From Apostichopus japonicus (Eukaryota > Echinodermata > Holothuroidea > Aspidochirotida > Stichopodidae), in assembly GCF_037975245.1 (NCBI RefSeq), contig NC_092573.1, forward strand, positions 9,646,001-9,710,000: DNA of 64,000 nt. Reading direction: 5' to 3'. The number at the start of each line of letters is the position of its first letter. Positions within the stretch are counted from its first letter, which is position 1. Position numbers and translations under genes: made by a program. The notes under the pieces are model-generated. The model saw nothing but the letters and a program-made list of their open reading frames with translations, was not told the origin of the DNA and made no database searches. This document shows positions 25,501-58,914 of the stretch, piece after piece.

Positions 25501-28500
25501 GCAAATGATCTTAATAACTGAAAATCGCAAACTGAATTATATTTCCCTTTATTTCTTTATCTTCGCAGGAAAGTGTAACACGCTGGGGGTCCCGGTACGA
25601 CATGATTAAAAGGTTGTTGGACCATGACGAGGCAGTTAGAAGGGTGCTGGCCATGGACCCCAAGACCAGCCACCTCTTACCAACATGGCAGGACATGGAT
25701 GTTCTCAAAAGCATTTGTAGCGCGCTAGAGCAGGTCTCTAAGTTTACGGACATGATTTCTGGGGAAAATCATGTAACCATTAGTTCCGTAATTCCCACAC
25801 TCGCACTCTTTGATGCAGAGATATTTGCCGCAAAGGAAGGGGACACGCAACTAACAAAAGACATGAAACGACGAATGTTAGAGGACTTCCGGTCTCGCTA
25901 CGAAGGGAAAGACTCTACCACTTTATTGAAAACAGCGTGTTTTCTAGACCCGCGGTTTAAAATCGATTACCTCGATGACGATGAGGTAGAAGAAGCAAAG
26001 AACTGTATTATTGCAGAATGTACAGGTAACATGGTAAAGAAAGTCAAGAACCCCTTTATTCTCAGTGAAGTACCAGGGGAAAGCAGTGAAGGGGAATGTC
26101 ATCAAGGAAAAAGAAAGTTCGGAGATCTGCTTCAAAAGGCGAAAAAGCGTGGGCAAGTTGGTGGTGTTGGTGGCCAATCTGCTGATCTCAACAATGACGA
26201 AAAAATCAAGAAAGAGATTGGGACATATCTTGCCACCGAGTCAATTCAATGGGAGGCCGACCCACTGGAGTGGTGGAAGGGAGAGGCAGTCAAGTTGCCT
26301 TGGCTTGCTCTCTTGGCCAAAAAATACTTGTCAATTTGTGGATCAAGTTCCTCATCTGAGCGACTTTTTAGCACAGCTGGGGACATTGTAACTGCAAACA
26401 GAAGTAGACTGCAGCCAGAGAAAGTTAGGATGTTCACGTTTTTGGCCAAAAATCTGTGAACCTGAACAAAGTCATGTAAAGTTCATATGAGAGCAGTTAC
26501 TTATTACGCAAACTTAATATCATATTATCGAGGTCCTGTAAAGAACAACTTAGCTCTTAAGCTAGACATTTCTGAGGCTAGCACAATTAAAATTCATGCT
26601 AACTTGTAACCTTAAAGCCAAAACACTAACTGTGATTTTGTGCAGAAAAAAAAAAGACTGGGGGTAAAACCAAAGTAAAATTTAACATGAATATTTTTGG
26701 TTGGTATGTTAACGCAAACTGAGTAAGCGTTTTCTTTCGTATGAGTTTGACATCAGTTCGAACGATTTTCTTTTCTTCCTTCCTCGATGTTTCATTTGTT
26801 CGATGATTCAGCTATCCATTGCCATCTTTTCATTCACGTTTGTATTCTTTATTGTTCTTATTATGACGCTTTCATTTTTATTCTACTTTTAGCTTTTGTA
26901 TTTCAGGGCCTCGGTTGAGATTAGCATTACGCTAACCGAGTTACCCATAAAAGGAGTTAATGTTAAATAAACAAATAAATATCACACATATTTCAATTTC
27001 TACAACTTCTCTGTGCTAAGTGTTAAGTATTGGCGCTCTCGGATGCGACGAAAGACCGCTGAGCAAACTTACACGAGTTGACCTTTGTACCGATTTTTAC
27101 TTACTCATGTACACATGGCAGCAGTGGTCTAGTCTAACATGCACCTGTGAGAAACTTTTTGGAAGAATGCCAATATTTACGTAACCCAAACGCGCTGCAC
27201 GTGTACCGTAGTCTTTTTAGTGCGTCACACCACAACATAATACCACTGCACTGCAGTTGGTTTATGCGTATTGTACACGCTAGTATTCAGTGTGTGGTAG
27301 TTTACAAACGGAGTATTGCCGATCGATGTTTGTTTCATTCATGATATCGGAAGTTTCGTAAGTTCAACTTTTAAAAGCTTGTACGAAAGATAAAATATCT
27401 TTTAACATTTCATCTTAATGTAGCTACTTGTCATTTTCAAGTTTGTCATTAGTTTCGTGACAATGTTAATTCGAAAAAGTGTCAGAATTTTGCATCAGCA
27501 AATTCGATTATTTCTTATCACCACCCACGCAAATATATCAACACTTTCAGGGGGCTTTGTGCCTGGACCCCAACAACCGGTCCCACCCCTTCACCCCGCC
27601 GAGGCCCTAAGTCAAGCCCCTAGACCCCACGTCATATGCTCGCACGCTTCGCGTGCTTGGTGTCTTCGCTGTTCGCGTGAAATCAAACAGGTTTTCAAAC
27701 ACTGCCACGTGGTGGCTTGTTGATTTTAGTGCTTTGAACAATAGATAACATTTTGATGAAAATACCGGTTGTAGTTACGATACCGGTATTCACGTCGCAA
27801 CACTACCGGTTGTGTGAAATCCGACTACCGCACAACCCTATACCAGATTAAGGAAGCTTTTGAACTTGGGATAGTTCCTACCTACTGTAAGGAAACATAC
27901 GACATGGGTATCTTTTGACTTTGGTAGATTCTTACTAGATAATATGTTCTTACAAGAATGATACCAGATTATGGAAGCCTTTGAACTTGGATACAACGAG
28001 CTGTACAGGAAAATCAAGCTTTCTAAACTCGTACAGGATATAACTAGTTTGCTTCTTCTCACTACCATAGTTGTCCAAAGAAGGAAGTTTGCATGATCAA
28101 ACAAAATGATCCTCTGCCTAGAATACTATACAATACCTTTCGGTCTGACATCTGGTGCCCTTCCGGCAGAACGAGCTTGCTGTCTCAGAAACTGCTCCAT
28201 GAAGCTGCCATCGTTCTTGAATGTGTTATTAGACGACGAGGGTTTCGTTGTACTCTGGACTGGAGGCTTCTCTGTGGAAGCTGTAGTAGCTGTAGTAGCT
28301 GGAATAGGAGTACTGCTCTTCTGACTAACTTTGACATTACTGCAGAAGTGACGAGGAATGACAAGTACAATTAACTTGAGTTCTGGGTGGCAGTGTACAT
28401 TGTAGCAATGTATATGTCACAAATTCACAACACTCTTAGCATAACAAAGTACACATCCTCAAGGGATTAATGCTGACAACTTAGATAACATGATAACACA

Positions 28501-29252
28501 GTTCCTGAGCATCCCCCCCCTACTGCCTATAAAATTGAGTCCAGACCCCGGGTTGTACCCCCCACCCCCTCACGATCCCTCTCTTTTCTTGACAGGTCTG
28601 TAAAAATGACACCGCTCAAGTTAAAAAATTGACACAGTTACCAAATATCAATTTATTAGCTTATACAGTTGGGAGGCCATTATTCACCTGATAATAAATT
28701 TGTACTGATGTGTGCAGTATTCTCACTACCAGTAACACTGGTACCGAGTCTTGCAAACATTTGATAGGTTGCACCACCATTTCAGAAAGGAGAGGGTACC
28801 ATCAGGAACCATAAATTGTTACAAACTCCCAACAAAACCAAGCAAATAAAGGATGTATAAACTTCAGGGATATGCACATGATGATACAATTAGATCTTAA
28901 TTTTGTTTGAACCTGTTTATTTCTACAGTGGATTTAAAGGGTTCATCAATCGTTCATGGGGATCAGCTAAATGGTAAACTGATCAAGTACTGTAGATGCA
29001 TCAGTTAGATTAAGAGGATTTGTAAATATTGCACACACTTGTCAGAATGTTTTCTTTTTTTGGGGGGGGGGGGGTGGGGCTTTTATTTAAGCAACTTATC
29101 CCAAAATTTGATTATAGGGTGGTACTATTGGATATGCTCCATCAGGTACAGGAAGATGAAGCTTTTATCAAACCCTTAAAGGGTGACTTAAGGCAAACAA
29201 TTAAGTTTTTATGTTGTTGACAATGAAACACACTGCAATAGGTTCAAGTTAT

Positions 29253-29303
<51 letters not shown>

Positions 29304-29890
29304 ACATTTAATTTTTGATATATGCCCCTTTAAACATCAGATGCTACTCATGGATTGTGTCTGGACTACTGAGTCTAAAAAACAGAGCATTATGTCAAGT
29401 TCCTCAGATGCCAAAAAGGATTCAATAGGAAATACAAGACTTTTATCACCTAAAGTGATGTGTATCCTGCTGCTTGCCATCTAAGGGTGCTCTTTTGCCA
29501 ATGAACTTTAAGAACATATTTTGGTTGAATAATTAGAAATTTAGCAAGAATGGATTTAACATTGAACATCCAGACCTGCACTGAAGAGTTGAGCCATCAG
29601 AATGTGAGCTTTAAAGAAGCATTCCAGAGATTTATTGTAATTTAAAGATGAACGGCATGAAAACCAGAATTGAAATGTTAACTTAAGGGTGCACTCAACA
29701 TTTAAGTTTTCCTTTTAACTCACAACTTGACCGGGGTAACAATAGCCGGCTTCTTCTTGGCCTCAGCGGCAGCTTTCCGCTTGGCTGCCATCTTCCTCTC
29801 AATTTCTTGCTTTTTCTGTTGAATTAATTTCTCTTGTTCTGTTAATGCAGCCATCTTTTGGGCATAACCGCCACTGGAAGAATTAGCCAT
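13562..29890 (-). CDS. SUGP1: SUGP1-type splicing factor (SURP and G-patch domain protein), complete
   Basis: Eleven coding exons, in order: 29890-29724, 28339-28137, 21694-21536, 20164-20041, 18561-18449, 17542-17364, 16722-16554, 15399-15232, 14831-14747, 14264-14129, 13588-13562. All junctions use GT-AG and keep phase; the sum is 1530 bases, or 509 aa. In order: an N-terminal coiled stretch ([16 protein letters not shown]); a Ser/Thr-rich linker; [11 protein letters not shown]; an acidic Ser patch; one SURP module (about residues 178-240: [20 protein letters not shown] ... YKYYTTKIA); a basic TRRRKRRW motif; [44 protein letters not shown]; a G-patch (about 424-468: [14 protein letters not shown]); and the conserved C-terminus [22 protein letters not shown]. 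In other animals SUGP1 acts in the nucleus with SF3B1 and DHX15 in branch-site recognition. The known vertebrate protein is longer and has two SURP domains; only one is found here. The ATG sits six bases after a splice acceptor (exon start 29896), so a non-coding 5' exon lies further upstream and is not identified. Confidence 0.95.
15560..16050 (+). mobile_element. LINE 3'-end fragment (CR1/Jockey-type RT C-terminus), antisense in a SUGP1 intron
   Basis: With frame breaks, the + strand encodes [13 protein letters not shown], then from 15711 a stretch ending [19 protein letters not shown] ... [10 protein letters not shown]. This is the typical C-terminal tail of non-LTR reverse transcriptase ORFs (LHWLPV ... 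RLWNxLP ... FKxxLKTxL). It ends in an ATT/AAT-rich 3' tail near 16040. It is 5'-truncated and dead. Confidence 0.85.
16118..16275 (+). mobile_element. Second LINE RT C-terminal fragment
   Basis: The + strand reads [19 protein letters not shown] followed by [14 protein letters not shown] and a stop. This is the same protein segment as in 15560-16050 but a different copy, lying just downstream and in the same orientation. Confidence 0.75.
17364..17542 (-). other. SUGP1: SUGP1 exon 6, whose junctions set the linker after the single SURP
   Basis: Exon 5 ends with one base (gca-g) and this exon starts with ct, giving an in-frame Ala. Exon 5, which ends the only SURP seen, therefore joins directly to the basic linker. 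A second SURP would need an extra phase-1/phase-1 exon in the 0.9-kb intron, and that intron is largely filled by a LINE fragment. Confidence 0.75.
17960..18320 (+). mobile_element. LINE reverse transcriptase fragment with YADD motif, antisense in a SUGP1 intron
   Basis: The + strand encodes [16 protein letters not shown], a stop, then [20 protein letters not shown] and [11 protein letters not shown]. These are RT motifs of a CR1/Jockey-like LINE, with the catalytic YADD retained. The stop falls where these RTs usually read VPQGS (CAA to TAA). It lacks the endonuclease and both ends, so it is a relic. Confidence 0.9.
20478..20967 (+). repeat. 61-bp tandem array, about 8 copies, in a SUGP1 intron
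   Basis: The unit begins ttaacatagtattttgcaca and contains cctgctatacatcattgcac and ttgtatagcac. Unit length is 61 bp for the first copies, with truncated and mutated units near 20690-20850. Confidence 0.95.
21936..22258 (+). repeat. About 115-bp tandem repeat, left part (interrupted by the hAT element)
   Basis: Copies begin near 21936, 22048 and 22171 with ctactgtaaggaaac and run through gacatgggtaac, gactttggtag, ttcttacaa and ggaagcttttgaacttgg. The array breaks at 22258, where the hAT element starts, and resumes at 27841. Confidence 0.9.
22259..27840 (+). mobile_element. Complete hAT DNA transposon (5.58 kb) with TIRs and 8-bp TSD
   Basis: The left end is tagggttgtgcggg and the right end is ccgcacaaccct-a, giving a 13-bp terminal inverted repeat. 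The 8-bp target duplication TACCAGAT is perfect (22251-22258 and 27841-27848). Both subterminal regions carry several ACCGGT/TACCGGTAT palindromes (22285-22380 and 27760-27815), candidate transposase-binding sites. Inside is an intact spliced transposase gene (23827-26459) on the + strand, opposite to SUGP1. The element occupies most of SUGP1 intron 2, which would be under 1 kb without it. A perfect duplication and an open gene point to a recent insertion. Confidence 0.95.
23827..26459 (+). CDS. hAT transposase with BED zinc finger (ZBED-like)
   Basis: Two exons, 23827-24885 and 25569-26459, join in phase across a 683-bp GT-AG intron for 649 aa. The first true ATG is at 23827; an upstream in-frame TTG at 23809 is not a likely start. 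BED finger: W39, then C59-x2-C62 and H79-x4-H84. The RNase-H-like domain has SDLWSS (first Asp, D208), then TTHNAGN where the family normally has TDNxxN, so H275 replaces the second catalytic Asp. This is followed by [10 protein letters not shown] (the hAT C-x2-H region). The C-terminal dimerisation domain includes PLEWW and [14 protein letters not shown] (E617, the third acidic residue). Length and order fit ZBED1/ZBED4-like transposases. The D-to-H change (GAC to CAC) suggests this copy is catalytically dead, or relies on another copy, despite its intact frame. Domestication is less likely because it sits between its own TIRs. Confidence 0.93.
27841..27990 (+). repeat. About 115-bp tandem repeat, right part
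   Basis: Continues the array of 21936-22258 directly after the hAT target duplication: gattaaggaagcttttgaac, ctactgtaaggaaac, gacatgggtatc, and a further partial unit from about 27960. Confidence 0.9.
29256..29301. repeat. (TA)n microsatellite
   Basis: About 46 bases of alternating TA in SUGP1 intron 1. Confidence 0.95.
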
Positions 29891-31319
29891 ATTTGTCTGC
29901 AAGAAATTTTAAAAACTGTAGTTATAAAGCTAAAAGGAAACAAAGACTACATTAACATTTTTAATTCCCAAATTAACCAAATGATGTACTAAATGTTTAC
30001 TGTACACATTTGCCAAACATTATTATTTAACTTTTTTTCATCCATTGATCTCAGCTAAACCCATTTATATCTAGAGTAGTTTAATTCGCACATTTGAAAC
30101 TACTGTAGTTTTGTTCATTTCCAATATGTCTAGTAAAAAAAATAATAAGAATTATATTATGAAACTTTTCTTGTGGTTGGCCTTTTTCTCATAAATATAT
30201 ATACTAAAATAATACAATATTTGTAGCCGGCTTTGATCCCAACCTTCATTTGAATTTTGAATTCAGTAAAGCAAGCCTTTTACTAACAATAAGGCTATTG
30301 GCGAAATTGGTTGTCTACCATGTAGGCCTATTTCTGTTTCAGAAATTGCCCACATTTCATCAAAATTTGATAAAATAGTCAGGCCTACAAAAAACCAGAC
30401 CAAGAGAAAGTTTATTGGTTTGAATGCCCAAACATATTCAGAGTGTGGGTAAGCCATACATGGTAATATTCATGAAACTTGTGCACACCAATGGGGATTA
30501 TCTGTTGACTTATATACTGTATGCTAAAACATATAAAGGAAGGTACCAGGAATCAAATATAATGTTGATAAAGTGACCTAATATAAAAAACAGATGCATG
30601 CATGCATATTATTGAGGTCAAATTTTATGATCTCATAAGCATCTATACCTACCAAGTATGACATTGATTCAACTTGTGTTTGTTGGGACGTCGTACTTAC
30701 AAGCTGTTTGTGAAGATTTCCCGTTAAGCCCAATCCACTCAAGAATATTGAGTAAGTCAAAATTGATGTTCCAGAGAAATTGTACTTGCTATGTAGTAAC
30801 ATCACCGTATCAAGCATGAACTATATCAGACATGTACACAGTTGAAGCGGTATCAAAATTTTAAGAATTTTACGTTAATCCCCGCCCATTCATTAATATG
30901 CATGTCAGCTCCACCAAAAACAATATATAGGGATCATCTACTGACCCTGATCAAGATTTATACCAAGTAATAGTATGGCATCTATCATATTTTTCCTTCT
31001 TGAGAGAAGTACGTTTACAAGTTAGGCAACACATGCACACGCACATACACCAATGTGACTGCATAGGTTCCAATGGATGCAAAGCATGGGAACCAATAAA
31101 GATCTAGGCTACATGTAGATCAATTGGGGAAGCTAGCCTAGATAGGCCGAGCAATACATTGGCTATATTTGGCCTCGAAATTGGGGCACTTGCAGAAATT
31201 CAAGTTCAATAATACCGTAGCAACACACTAATCTAACGACTGCTATTGTAAATTTATAATTTATGTAAGATTGGAAAGTTAGCCCGGCCTAATGTAACTT
31301 TACTAATAATATAGTCAGT

Positions 31320-31800
31320 ATTTCGAAGTTCGGAACACTGCAAAGTTCGGACACCCCTAAGAAATACACGATTTCACCATGACAACCTATAGCAACAGCC
31401 AATTTCACGAAAAACTACGAAGCTACAGATACTTTCTCTCCAAAATGACCTGTGTGCAAGTAAATACTTACATATTTGTCAATAAAATGACGGAGATCTA
31501 TGATGTCTGTTATAATTATTGAAAGAGCAACTGCGCCACCAATTTTATCACCAGCGCCACACTGTGGGCCGGGTGTCCGAACTTCGCAATACTCTAGCAG
31601 AGAAATACCAGGTTCCACAATCACGAAGAATCTTCTTGGAATACAACGTGAAATCAGTTTGCAGGAAAGAAAGTTTGGCCGTGTATCGTAATATAACACA
31701 CTTCTCCCACCATATCAAGTATATTTTCAGGTGATTTATACCAAAAGATATAGTTTTGGGGTGTTTTAAGGCTTAGGTGTCCGAACTTCGAAGTGTCCAT
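31320..31800. repeat. Foldback-like repeat with GTCCGAACTTCG motifs
   Basis: The left end reads ttcgaagttcgg and agttcggacacccctaag. The right end reads cttaggtgtccgaacttcg, its reverse complement. A third motif, gtgtccgaacttcgc, lies inside at about 31572. Inverted ends about 480 bp apart suggest a MITE. No target duplication was found. Confidence 0.5.
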
Positions 31801-33843
31801 GCTACTATTACTTATTAGTATGACAATGAGGTGTCACATTATCACTCAATCTAGGTGGGATGTCAATGCACCTTTAAAATGTGATGTTGTCTTGAGGTCA
31901 CGCCATTCTGGAACAAGTTGAAACAATACAGTAGTGAAACAAAAATTGTCTTGTTAGGCTTTATACTTACTAAGCCTATGCCTCCTGATGTAGATCTATA
32001 TCTAGAGTATAGGCGAGCACTAGCTTAGTTACCGTAGTCCTGTTGCCTAACGTTACGCTAATCATGTACTAAATTTATAAGTCAGTTCAGCAAGAGGATG
32101 ATAGGCCTAAATTAGTGACAACACAGTTGATTAAATGGAAATGAACAAATTTGATCATACTTTCAATAATAAGTAGCGTGAAGCTGGTTTATAGTCTGTA
32201 GCCGAACCGGCGAAGCTGCGAATATGGACCAACGCGTCTCTGTCGTCTGTCTTGTTACGCATATATGAAGCGTAGGCTAGTTTAATTAGCCATAGGAATT
32301 GTATGGACGCTAATGTTAGGCTTGCCCATAACAAATCGTGCACTGAACTACTGACGACATATCGCTTTGAAAGATGAGATGGCGCTATCACAAATTGACG
32401 CCAGAGCAGGATACAGACAAACAGCTCTGTTGACGCAAAGTTTCATCTCTTCAAATCGAGTAAAACTGAAATGATCTTCTTCACAGATGATCGATATCTT
32501 CGCTATGTCGGGCAGTCCCATATCTGTATTTTTACTCTTCTTTATACGTTGTTCATTTATGACATAAAGAGAGATGTACCCCGATAGTGGCCTCCTGTTT
32601 ATTAAGTTAATATAATGTCGAGACCACGAGGTTGAATGTGAGTAGGCATTGTATATAGTGGCTTGCACAAAATTTAGAATAAGATATGGGGCCGATTTTT
32701 TTGTAAGTACCAGAGACGAATGAAGGATTCTACAAAAGAAGGCCTATACTGCACTTTGTTCATTGAAACAGACCACTATGTAGGGGTGTCTAGGCATCCA
32801 ACCCTTCCCCTCCCCCCACCCCTCGAAAAAAGTATTAAACGTCAAATTGTGCTAATAAAATTAAAAAAGTCAAACTTTCCCGACTGATTAAGATAGGGGC
32901 CTGAACCTTTATGGGACGGCCCAGAAGGAGAATGGAGTATTTTATAATTGATCAATCCGAAAACCCCTATAGCCCGTCCGCCCTGTACTTACGTTTGCAA
33001 CGGGTGTCGCCGATTGATCACAGAAAACTTTTGAATAATTTAACGTTCATAAACGTAATTCTGTAGCTATTAAAAATGTGTGCTCGGTCAAAGCCGCAAC
33101 CCGATCCTCACCCCTTATCTTATTTTGCAGGCTCATTGTCGACCTTTTCTACGGTATATTTGACAAGTAATTATAAGTCAGGCTCTTTAAATATATACAC
33201 AACTGCTCAGGTCGGTTTTCGTATGCATCTATTAATCCTGGATTAAACTACATTTTATTTATAAACCAGAATGCAAAATGCATTGAGGTTTCGATGAGTT
33301 CAGTGCACTGGACGTCTGGTTGTTAGTATATAACCAGAACTAGCTGTCATGGCCCGAACCACCATGGGAGAGTCCTAAGCCTATACAGTTGGCCTACCTC
33401 ACTGCTACTTTGAACCGCTGCTCGATTAGAGCGACTTCGTACATTTTCCCAATTATTTGTCTTGTCTTTAAGCTGCAGATTGATGCGCGATAAAAAATAT
33501 CGCTATTTCTCCATTACACTGCCTAAATCAAAGCGATCTTTGTACGCAATGAAAATCTGAGGTTGTAAGAGCATCTGTCTTCCAAAAATCCTAGCAGCAA
33601 CAACAGCAAACTTGTCCCCAAACTCTTTAAAATGTTGTATACTTTGCGAAGTATGACTTACAGCCAGTAGGAAGATTGCATTAAGAAATAATAAAGGAGA
33701 TGTTTTGCCATATTAAGTGTATTGGTATTCTGACTGGTATTTTTCACGTTGTTGTATTAAAGAGAGTTGTATTTAAGAGAATTGAGATGTTAAGCCTTCA
33801 TGTAGGGTGCTAGAAAGACATAGGTATGAGTTTTAGGTATGAT

Positions 33844-34351
33844 CAAGAGGAACTTCAGTTTTCTGAAAGAGGACATCGTAGTTAGGCTTTATAAGCAGTT
33901 GGTTAGGCCTCATCTGGAGTATGCTGTGCAGGCTTGGAACCCTTATTTTGCTATAAGGATAAGGAAGTACTTGAAAAGGTCCAGAGGAGGGCTAATAGGA
34001 TGATTAGTTCCTTAAAGAGTGTTCCTTATTATAGGCGGTTACTACTGTTGAATCTCACCACACTGGAGCTTAGGAGGTTACGTGGGAACTTGATCCAAGT
34101 TTTCAAGATTGTGTATGGTTTCGACAATTTAACCTTTGCCGACTTTTTCATGTTTGCTAACAGGAGTTGTACCATGGTCATTGTCTTAAACTCCAAAAGT
34201 CGCATAGTAGGATTAATATTCGGCATAACTTTTTTCTAATAGGCTTGTGAATGAGTGGAATGGTTTGCCTGAGAAAGTTGTACTTGCAAGTAGTGTCAAT
34301 GGGTTTAAGAATGCTTTGGACAAGCACTTTAAGCATTGTAATCGGGTCTGA
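33844..34351 (+). mobile_element. Degenerate LINE RT C-terminal fragment with frameshifts
   Basis: The first frame reads LKEDIVVRLYKQLVRPHLEY then AVQAWNPYF. After a shift at about 33950 it reads YKDKEVLEKVQRRANRMI ... LTTLELRRLRGNLIQVFKIV. After another shift near 34160 it reads NRLVNEWNGLPEKVVLASSV and ends DKHFKHCNRV-stop at 34351. This order (PHLEYAVQAWNP, VQRRATRMI, RRxRGDLI, VxxWNxLP) is the C-terminal region of many animal LINEs. Confidence 0.9.
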
Positions 34352-35737
34352 GTGTTTGTGTCTTCAGTTTTTTTCTCTCTCTCTCTATAGGGTCCTTGAT
34401 GGGGACTTAAGTGTCCCTCCTGATCCTTTTTTTCTACTAAACTAAACTATATCACATCCTCAAGGCGACTAAACTTTACGTAAGGACTGGTTACAAGAAA
34501 CAAGGACAACACATCTTACTTTTTTATCTCTCTCTTGTGTCGTTTCCTTTTGTATTTTCATAGTTATATGTAACAATTATAGGAGAAAGAATACACTAAA
34601 ACACATAAACATTAAAAATGATAGATAACTTAATGAATTAGATTCGTCTTTAGCAAAATGAGTCATTACGCACAGTTAAATAAAATTACTGAAATTAATT
34701 TTTGATTTATATGTCGAATACGATTTCACCGGGTAACACCGGTAACATCACAGTGCTTTACGTTTAATTCATCCATTTTCTTTTCTTTTTTTCTTTTTTA
34801 TTTATTCCAGTATAAATATATATTTATCAATAGGATAAGAGGTCCATAAAGGAAACGTATATAATTACAGTGATTAGTTAGAGGTCAAATTTGAAAATAT
34901 TAAAGTGTACTAAAGATATCAATATTGAATATTGAGTATTAAAATACTTCATATGATTATAACAAGGGTTCTAAAATTCCATTTTGGGTAAAAAGTGCAG
35001 CTCTGTAAATGAAGGAATTTCTGAAAAAAATGTGTGATTCTAAAACTTGGAGTGAGATGAGTAATTCTTAAATTGTATTTTGTATTATTGCACAGAGCTA
35101 GAGGTCAGTTTAGTTTGTATTATTGCACAGAGAGGTCAGTTCACAGCTATAGAGGATGACCTTCGCAGGCAAGTATATTTTTGGCAAGTCTAACAAAATC
35201 ATTTCGGGCTGCAACATTAACCATACTTACAAGAATATCACAATCTAAGCAAAATATATTTGCGCAATATTTTAGGAAACCCTTAATCCCCTTCTTGTCT
35301 CTAGCATGTATGAAGTGGTACCACACTGGACCTGCATAAATAATATGCGGTACTATGGAAGCATCAACACCTTCTTACGTGTCTAATGGGACAGTGGGGA
35401 GCAATATATGTTAATGTTGAAACAATATAATAAACTTTAGATAAGATCCTTGAAATATGGTTAGTAAATGATAACTTATGATCGATGCCGACTCCTAGGT
35501 ACATCGTGAGGAGAGTGCGTTCTACATAATGAACCATGAACCATTTTATATGGGTATCCACATGTTAGAGCACTGGCGAATGGAGAAACCACTACAACTG
35601 GGTAACAGTGAATTTGAAAGAAGCTTTGAAACATGATAAATAACGTACATACATATACGCATAGCCTACATACAAACATACACACATACACACACATACG
35701 AACACACACATTCATACATACATCTAACCGCTTTCTT

Positions 35738-57946
<22,209 letters not shown>

Positions 57947-58422
57947 TTTATTTTTTTTTTTTCAGATTATATAATTCATACACGGAGCTTCGTCATATCA
58001 GAGATGGAACGCAAGACAAGAAAAGTTTGTAATAACCTCCAATATAGAGTTCTAACGAGCACTAACCCGTCTAAACACAGCAAAAAGTAAAGAAGTCATT
58101 TATGACTGCACGATCCTCTGCATATGCTCATCATCAAACTGCGCATGATCAAACGATTGACTTTTAGTGCTTGTAGGATACGGTAGTTCTTGCCTGATGA
58201 ACAAACTTTTACACACTGATACCGACCGCTATATTTCTCAATTTAAATACATAATTATTTAGCAACCCATATCTGGCATATGCTAGGTTTGTTTTACTAA
58301 CATGCCAATGAGTAATGCTTCCCAATAATTTCTATAAAATATCAACAAATAACAACAACATATTATCGGTCGTGCTCTGTTTGATGTTTAGCTGTACTCA
58401 TATATACTGTATACTGTATAGG

Positions 58423-58660
<238 letters not shown>

Positions 58661-58706
58661 AATTACGACCTTCCTTACCGGTTTCGAACCTCTGGACATA
58701 CCATCA

Positions 58707-58816
58707 GCGTCCATGGCCTAGTTGGTTAGGGTGTCCGCGTACAAAGGGTTCGAATCCCGGTGGAGGCTGGAAGTTTCTTCACTGTTCTGGATTTTCCTTC
58801 TCATTACGTTTTCATT
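58707..58816 (+). mobile_element. tRNA-like SINE head with (TA)n tail (SINE family 3)
   Basis: A box tggcctagttggttagggtg and B box gggttcgaatcccggtgg lie too close together for a whole tRNA, since part of the anticodon arm is missing. They are followed by cactgttctggattttcctt and ctcattacg, then (TA)n. The same 3' end (cactgttcttgattttccaa, ctcattacga) is seen on the reverse strand at 63165-63200, also leading into (TA)n. Confidence 0.75.
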
Positions 58817-58878
58817 TATATATATATATATACATATGTATATATAATATATATATATATAATATATATATATATATT

Positions 58879-58911
<33 letters not shown>

Positions 58912-58914
58912 ATA
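58817..58914. repeat. TA-rich microsatellite tail
   Basis: Imperfect (TA)n with occasional C, G and TTT interruptions, directly after SINE family 3. Confidence 0.9.

Larger units (their letters stand above)
29897..35737. other. Upstream region of SUGP1 and downstream region of SLC24
   Basis: The 5' UTR exon and promoter of SUGP1 must lie in or beyond this stretch but cannot be pinned down. Visible contents are a foldback-like repeat (31320-31800), a broken LINE (33844-34351), and an AT-rich part (34500-35450) that includes a reverse-strand AATAAATAAA near 34800 as a possible SLC24 poly(A) signal about 0.9 kb past its stop. No other gene is recognised. Confidence 0.5.

Noticed and set aside
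27545-27700. GC-rich stretch with cgcacgcttcgcgtgc palindrome in the hAT 3' part, considered as a separate insertion
   Set aside because: No terminal repeats or target duplication could be defined; left as part of the element.
58707-58770. tRNA gene
   Set aside because: The A-to-B box distance is too short for a full cloverleaf, and it is followed by a SINE-like tail with (TA)n.
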